From positions 1 to 35,498 of the forward strand of contig CAZECM010000028.1 of assembly GCA_964510785.1 (NCBI GenBank): 35,498 nucleotides of DNA. Direction: 5' to 3'. The notes beneath the pieces were generated by a model, which searched no databases, was not told the origin of the DNA, and saw only the letters and a program-made list of their open reading frames with translations. Below are positions 32,126-35,498 of the stretch, piece by piece. Both the position numbers and the translations under genes were made by a program. The stretch is from JAAYZM01 sp964510785. GTDB taxonomy: Bacteria; Actinomycetota; Actinomycetes; Actinomycetales; Cellulomonadaceae. The stretch's first letter is position 1; every line of letters begins with the position of its first letter.

Positions 32126-32952
32126 CCCCCGGGGCCGCGGCCGACCGGCCGGCCGTGCGCGTCACGGTGGGGCAGCTCGACGTAGGCCCCGACCGCGCGG
32201 CGAACCTCGCCGCGGCCGAGTCCGTGCTGCGTGCCGCCGCCGAGGCGGGAGCAGCGCTCGCCGTGCTGCCCGAGTACGCGAGCCAGTACGAGGCACGCGG
32301 CGTGGGCGTCGAGCACGCCGAGCCGCTCGACGGCCCGTGGGTGACAGCGCTGCGTGCGGCCGCGGCCCGGTACGCGGTCGCGGTGATCGCCGGCGTCGTC
32401 GTCCCCGACGGGACCGGTGCGCGGGCGCACAACGTCGTGGTCGCTGTCGACGCCGCGGGCGAGCTGGTCGGCACCTACGCGAAGGTCCACCTGTACGACG
32501 CATTCGGCTTCCGAGAGTCCGACCGGCTCGCTGCGGGGGACCCGGCCGCGCCGCCGCTCGTCGTCGACGTGGCCGGGCTGCGGTTCGGGGTCCTGACGTG
32601 CTACGACCTGCGGTTCCCCGAGTCGGCGCGCCGGCTCGTCGACGCGGGAGCCGAGGTGATCGTGGTCCCGGCGGCATGGGTGTCGGGTCCGGGCAAGGCC
32701 GAGCAGTGGCGGGCGCTCGCGGTCGCGCGGGCCATCGAGAACGCCGCGTGGGTGCTCGCCGTCGGGCAAGCGGGCGCGGGGCGCACGGGGCGGTCCGTCG
32801 TCGTCGACCCCGAGGGGATCGCGCGCGCGGAGCTCGGCGAGGATCCGGGCACGGTGACGGTCGAGGTGGACCCCGGCGTCGTCGGCGCCGTGCGGGCGCG
32901 CAACCCCGTGCTCGAGCTGCGCCGCTACGCTGTCGTCCCGCGCACTTCCTGA
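32122..32952 (+). CDS. Carbon-nitrogen hydrolase (nitrilase superfamily)
   Basis: A 276-residue nitrilase-fold amidase. The catalytic triad is E51 (VLPEYASQ), K121 (YAKVHLYDAFGF) and C160 (LTCYDLRFPE). The sequence resembles the omega-amidase/Nit2 and deaminated-glutathione amidase branch, which removes damaged amides. This fits its place after mca in a detoxification operon, but its substrate is not fixed. ATG 32122 overlaps the preceding stop by ATGA. It converges with the hemolysin III gene with a 13-base gap. Confidence 0.9.
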   Translation: MTPGAAADRPAVRVTVGQLDVGPDRAANLAAAESVLRAAAEAGAALAVLPEYASQYEARGVGVEHAEPLDGPWVTALRAAAARYAVAVIAGVVVPDGTGARAHNVVVAVDAAGELVGTYAKVHLYDAFGFRESDRLAAGDPAAPPLVVDVAGLRFGVLTCYDLRFPESARRLVDAGAEVIVVPAAWVSGPGKAEQWRALAVARAIENAAWVLAVGQAGAGRTGRSVVVDPEGIARAELGEDPGTVTVEVDPGVVGAVRARNPVLELRRYAVVPRTS

Positions 32953-32965
32953 ACCGGCGGTGGTG

Positions 32966-33724
32966 TCAGCGGGCGGCGAGCGTCACGATGAAGACGGCGA
33001 CGAGGTGGCACGTGTAGCCCACCACGGTGAGCGCGTGGAAGATCTCGTGGAAGCCGAACCACATGGGGCTCGGGTTGGGGCGCTTGATGCCGTAGATGAC
33101 GGCGCCCACGGTGTACGCGAGGCCACCGGCCATGACGAGCCAGACGACGGCGGGCCCACCGGCCGCCCAGAACGGTCCGAGGTAGGCGACGGCCACCCAG
33201 CCGAGCGCGACGTAGATCGGCACGTAGAGCCAGCGGGGCGCACCGAGCCAGAAGATGCGCATGAGCAGGCCGACCAGGGCGCCCGACCACACGACGAGGA
33301 GCAGCGTGCGCGCCGTGTCCTGGGGCAGGAGCAGGACGGCGAGCGGGGTGTAGGTGCCCGCGATGATGAGGAAGATGTTGGTGTGGTCCAGGCGCCGGAG
33401 CACGGCGGCGACGCGGGGCGACCAGTTGCCGCGGTGGTAGACGGCGCTCGTGCCGAACAGCATGACGGCGCTCAGTCCGAACACGGCGGCCGCGACGCGG
33501 GGTGCGACCGGGGGCGCGAGTGCGACGAGCACGATCGAGGCGGCGAGCACGAAGGGCGCGACACCCGCGTGGATCCAGCCGCGCAGCCTGGGCTTGATCG
33601 CGGCGGCGACCTCGCCCACGCGTTCGGCGGCCCCGCTGACCGCGTCACCGACCGCGCCGCCCACCTGGTCGACGAGGCCTGCGGGCGTGTCCCGGTGCTC
33701 GTCCGGCGTCGAGGTGACGGGCAT
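32966..33724 (-). CDS. Hemolysin III / PAQR-family membrane protein
   Basis: A 252-residue protein with seven predicted membrane segments. Conserved CREST/PAQR features are AVYHRGNW, LRRLDHTNIFLIIAGTYTP and the final HEIFHALTVVGYTCH, whose His and Asp residues form the metal site. Some 60 residues at the N-terminus are polar, with a helical AVGDAVSGAAERVGEVAAAIKP stretch. ATG 33724 has GGGAG five bases upstream; ATG 33781 lies next to a -10-like TAGGTT and is unlikely. The family name does not mean it lyses cells; it is linked to membrane lipid homeostasis. Confidence 0.88.
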   Translation of the reverse strand: MPVTSTPDEHRDTPAGLVDQVGGAVGDAVSGAAERVGEVAAAIKPRLRGWIHAGVAPFVLAASIVLVALAPPVAPRVAAAVFGLSAVMLFGTSAVYHRGNWSPRVAAVLRRLDHTNIFLIIAGTYTPLAVLLLPQDTARTLLLVVWSGALVGLLMRIFWLGAPRWLYVPIYVALGWVAVAYLGPFWAAGGPAVVWLVMAGGLAYTVGAVIYGIKRPNPSPMWFGFHEIFHALTVVGYTCHLVAVFIVTLAAR

Positions 33725-33780
33725 GGGGGCTCCCAGGGGGTCTCGCGGCGGGGTGGTGCGCCGTCGTCGTCCGAGAATCA

Positions 33781-33802
33781 TAACCTACGCTGCCGTAGGT
33801 TA
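33781..33802. promoter_or_regulatory. Perfect palindrome upstream of hemolysin III (TetR-type operator candidate)
   Basis: TAACCTACG (33781-33789) and CGTAGGTTA (33794-33802) are perfect inverse arms around CTGC. On the minus strand it covers TAGGTT, a TANNNT -10 for the hemolysin III gene. Palindromes of this size and position are typical of TetR-family repressor sites. Confidence 0.55.
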
Positions 33803-33873
33803 CTCGAGAGTAACTTCAGGGCATCTCCCTGAAACGTGCACACGGACGTGCCGGATCGCGGCGGCGCGGACGA

Positions 33874-33879
33874 TAGGTT
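33874..33879 (+). promoter_or_regulatory. Candidate -10 of the isoprenyl transferase gene
   Basis: TAGGTT fits TANNNT and lies 37 bases before the TTG start at 33917. No clear -35. Confidence 0.35.
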
Positions 33880-33916
33880 GGGGCACGAACCGTCCCCGTG
33901 CCGTGAAGGACCGACG

Positions 33917-34678
33917 TTGCGTCTGCCACACCCGCTCTATCGGCTCTACGAGCGTCGGCTCGTCGCGGGGCTGCCGCGCGAGGCCGTGCCCCGGCACGTA
34001 GGCGTGATGATGGACGGCAACCGCCGCTGGGCGCGCTCGCTCGGCGAACCGGCGGCCGAGGGGCACCGGCGGGGGGCCGACCACATCTCGGAGTTCCTGC
34101 AGTGGTCCGAGGACGTGGGCGTCGAGGTCGTGACGCTGTGGATGCTCTCGACGGACAACCTGCAGCGCGAGCCCGAAGAGGTCTCGGACCTGCTCGAGAT
34201 CATCACGGTCGCCGTGCGCCAGCTCGCCACGGTGCGGCGGTGGCGGATCAAGGTCGTGGGCGACCTGCAGCTGCTGCCCGGGCCGGTGGCCGAGGCGCTG
34301 CGGGCCGCGGAGGTGAGGACGGCCGACGTCGGCGGGATGCAGCTGAACGTCGCCGTGGGCTACGGCGGTCGGCACGAGATCGCCGAGGCCGTGCGCTCGC
34401 TGCTGCGCGAGCACGCCGAGGCCGGCACCCAGCTCGAGGACCTCGCCGAGGCCCTCACCGTCGAGCACATCGCCCAGCACCTGTACACGCAGGGTCAGCC
34501 CGACCCGGACCTCGTGATCCGCACGTCCGGCGAGCAGCGGCTCGGCGGGTTCCTGCTGTGGCAGTCCGTGCACAGCGAGTTCTACTTCTGCGACGCCTAC
34601 TGGCCGGACTTCCGCCGCGTCGACTTCCTGCGCGCGCTGCGCTCCTACGCCGCCCGCGAACGCCGCCACGGCCGCTAG
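33917..34678 (+). CDS. uppS: Cis-prenyltransferase (isoprenyl diphosphate synthase)
   Basis: A 253-residue cis-prenyltransferase making Z-polyprenyl or Z,E-farnesyl diphosphate for cell-wall lipid carriers. D33 in MMDGNRRWA binds Mg/diphosphate; FLQWSEDVGVEVVTLWMLSTDN, VAVGYGGRHEI, DLVIRTSGEQRLGGFLLWQ and EFYFCDAYWPDF complete the family pattern. The LPHPLYRLYERRL start is typical of actinobacterial forms. The TTG at 33917 has GAAGGA six bases upstream and fits that N-terminus; the open frame further up is not supported. Product chain length (C15 versus C50/C55) cannot be told. Confidence 0.92.
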   Translation: MRLPHPLYRLYERRLVAGLPREAVPRHVGVMMDGNRRWARSLGEPAAEGHRRGADHISEFLQWSEDVGVEVVTLWMLSTDNLQREPEEVSDLLEIITVAVRQLATVRRWRIKVVGDLQLLPGPVAEALRAAEVRTADVGGMQLNVAVGYGGRHEIAEAVRSLLREHAEAGTQLEDLAEALTVEHIAQHLYTQGQPDPDLVIRTSGEQRLGGFLLWQSVHSEFYFCDAYWPDFRRVDFLRALRSYAARERRHGR

Positions 34679-34763
34679 CCGCACCCCCTTGGACGGATAT
34701 GACAACCAGGTGAACTCTTCGGCACGCACCGCGTGTCGGGGTCGGAGGCTTTGGCGGCGGGCG

Positions 34764-34797
34764 TAGCGTCCCGAGCAACGGGCAACGCCTGTTGCCC
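34764..34797 (+). promoter_or_regulatory. -10 and 5'-leader hairpin of the PIN/PhoH gene
   Basis: TAGCGT (34764-34769) is a possible -10. GGGCAAC-GCCT-GTTGCCC (34780-34797), a perfect 7-bp hairpin, follows at about the transcript start, just before the ribosome binding site GGGGAGGA (34801-34808). It may stabilise the leader or affect translation. Confidence 0.4.
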
Positions 34798-34813
34798 CCT
34801 GGGGAGGATCGCC

Positions 34814-35498
34814 TTGGTACGCAGCGCAGGAACCCGGACCAGCACAGACTCCGACGCCGCGAAGGGACCAGGCACGGCCGAACCAGGCCGCCTCACGTAC
34901 GTGCTCGACACGTCGGTGCTGCTGAGCGACCCGCACGCGATACGACGGTTCGCGGAGCACGACGTGGTGCTCCCCGTGGTGGTCATCACGGAGCTCGAGG
35001 CGAAGCGCCACCACGCCGAGCTCGGCTACTTCGCCCGCTCCGCGCTGCGGCTGCTCGACGACCTGCGCGTCGAGCACGGCCGGCTCGACGTGCCCGTACC
35101 GATCGGGGCCGACGGCGGCACGCTCCACGTCGAGCTCAACCACTCCGACCCGACCGTGCTCCCGGCGGGCCTGCGCCTCGGCGACAACGACACCCGGATC
35201 CTCTCGGTCGCGGCGAACCTGGCCGCCGAGGGACGCGACGTCGTCGTCGTCTCGAAGGACCTCACCGACGTCCTCGGCGCGAACGATCCGCGCATGAGTC
35301 ACGCAGGCACGGACGTGATCTGGATGCAGCAGCACCCGGACGTCTCCTTCGGCACGCCGCCCGTGCTCTACCCGTTCCGCCAAGTGAAGAAGCCGCTCGA
35401 CGGAGGGGCGCAGGTCAACCTGACCACGCCGCCGATCGCGCCGACCACGACGGAGACGTTCGTCGAGTGGCGGGACGACGATCGAGAGGTCGTCTATT
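34814..35498 (+). CDS. PhoH2-like protein, N-terminal PIN domain (partial)
   Basis: The first 228 codons are visible; the gene continues past the window. Residues 26-149 form a PIN nuclease domain as in actinobacterial PhoH2 (PIN plus PhoH helicase): D32 in YVLDTSVLLSDP, E60 in VVITELEAKRHH, D124/D126 in RLGDNDTRIL and VVVVSKD at 143-149. From about residue 150 the protein no longer resembles PhoH2: the expected RVKA stretch is replaced by TDVLGANDPR and an unrecognised continuation with WMQQHPDVSF. TTG 34814 has GGGGAGGA five bases upstream. The PIN part is secure; whether a PhoH ATPase follows is unknown. Confidence 0.78.
   Translation, partial: MVRSAGTRTSTDSDAAKGPGTAEPGRLTYVLDTSVLLSDPHAIRRFAEHDVVLPVVVITELEAKRHHAELGYFARSALRLLDDLRVEHGRLDVPVPIGADGGTLHVELNHSDPTVLPAGLRLGDNDTRILSVAANLAAEGRDVVVVSKDLTDVLGANDPRMSHAGTDVIWMQQHPDVSFGTPPVLYPFRQVKKPLDGGAQVNLTTPPIAPTTTETFVEWRDDDREVVY

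Noticed and set aside
32966..33724. Hemolysin III gene as a toxin
   Set aside because: The family is a seven-helix PAQR membrane protein of general metabolism; the name is historical.
34679..34813. Known riboswitch ahead of the PIN/PhoH gene
   Set aside because: Only one short hairpin is visible and I could not match a riboswitch consensus.
33800..35383. Minus-strand open frame opposite uppS and the PIN gene
   Set aside because: No recognisable protein; uppS and the PIN domain occupy the plus strand.

Overview
The window is very GC-rich, uses GTG and TTG starts often, and packs its genes tightly. Gene content points to an actinobacterium, probably in or near the Cellulomonadaceae/Micrococcales: a mycothiol S-conjugate amidase, a DUF501 protein, an actinobacterial ftsB-DUF501-ppx order, a greA/DUF4307/mca neighbourhood, and a cystathionine beta-synthase with cystathionine gamma-synthase. 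The family placement is inference from gene content and order. One run of ten N marks an assembly gap at 26857-26866.  Layout. 1-241: a 55-bp perfect inverted repeat and a hexamer repeat. 242-3393: ftsB-like division gene, DUF501, an unknown membrane-anchored Cys-rich protein, and ppx/gppA. 3642-5206: PadR regulator plus HAAS-domain membrane protein. 5317-7003: type II NADH dehydrogenase and an odd tRNA. 7017-9538: LLM flavin oxidoreductase (minus), Bax-inhibitor-1/YccA protein and a membrane protein. 9573-12507: cystathionine beta-synthase, CE7 esterase, FKBP isomerase. 12508-18817 (all minus): response regulator, histidine kinase, ABC permease, ABC ATPase, msrA, alditol oxidase. 18908-21791: small membrane protein, metB-type enzyme, threonine ammonia-lyase. 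21946-26743: OafA-like acyltransferase facing a secreted repeat protein. 27245-29773: trypsin-like protease plus MvdC/MvdD-type ATP-grasp ligase. 29763-30848 (minus): greA and DUF4307. 30939-32952: mca, small membrane protein, nitrilase-family amidase. 32966-33724 (minus): hemolysin III. 33917-35498: isoprenyl diphosphate synthase and a partial PIN-domain PhoH-like gene.  Most of the window is core chromosome: division, polyphosphate, respiration, sulfur amino acids, mycothiol detoxification and undecaprenyl/decaprenyl lipid supply. The accessory-looking part is about 21.9-29.8 kb: surface or secreted proteins and the protease/ATP-grasp pair. That pair is the best candidate for an undescribed system, because the ligase family normally esterifies or amidates ribosomal peptides and no small precursor gene is visible beside it. 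Other points worth a look are a class-I tRNA with a UAA anticodon, two families of intergenic inverted repeats each present twice, twin identical promoter cores at metB and ilvA, and a PIN/PhoH gene whose sequence stops resembling its family about 235 bases before the window end.
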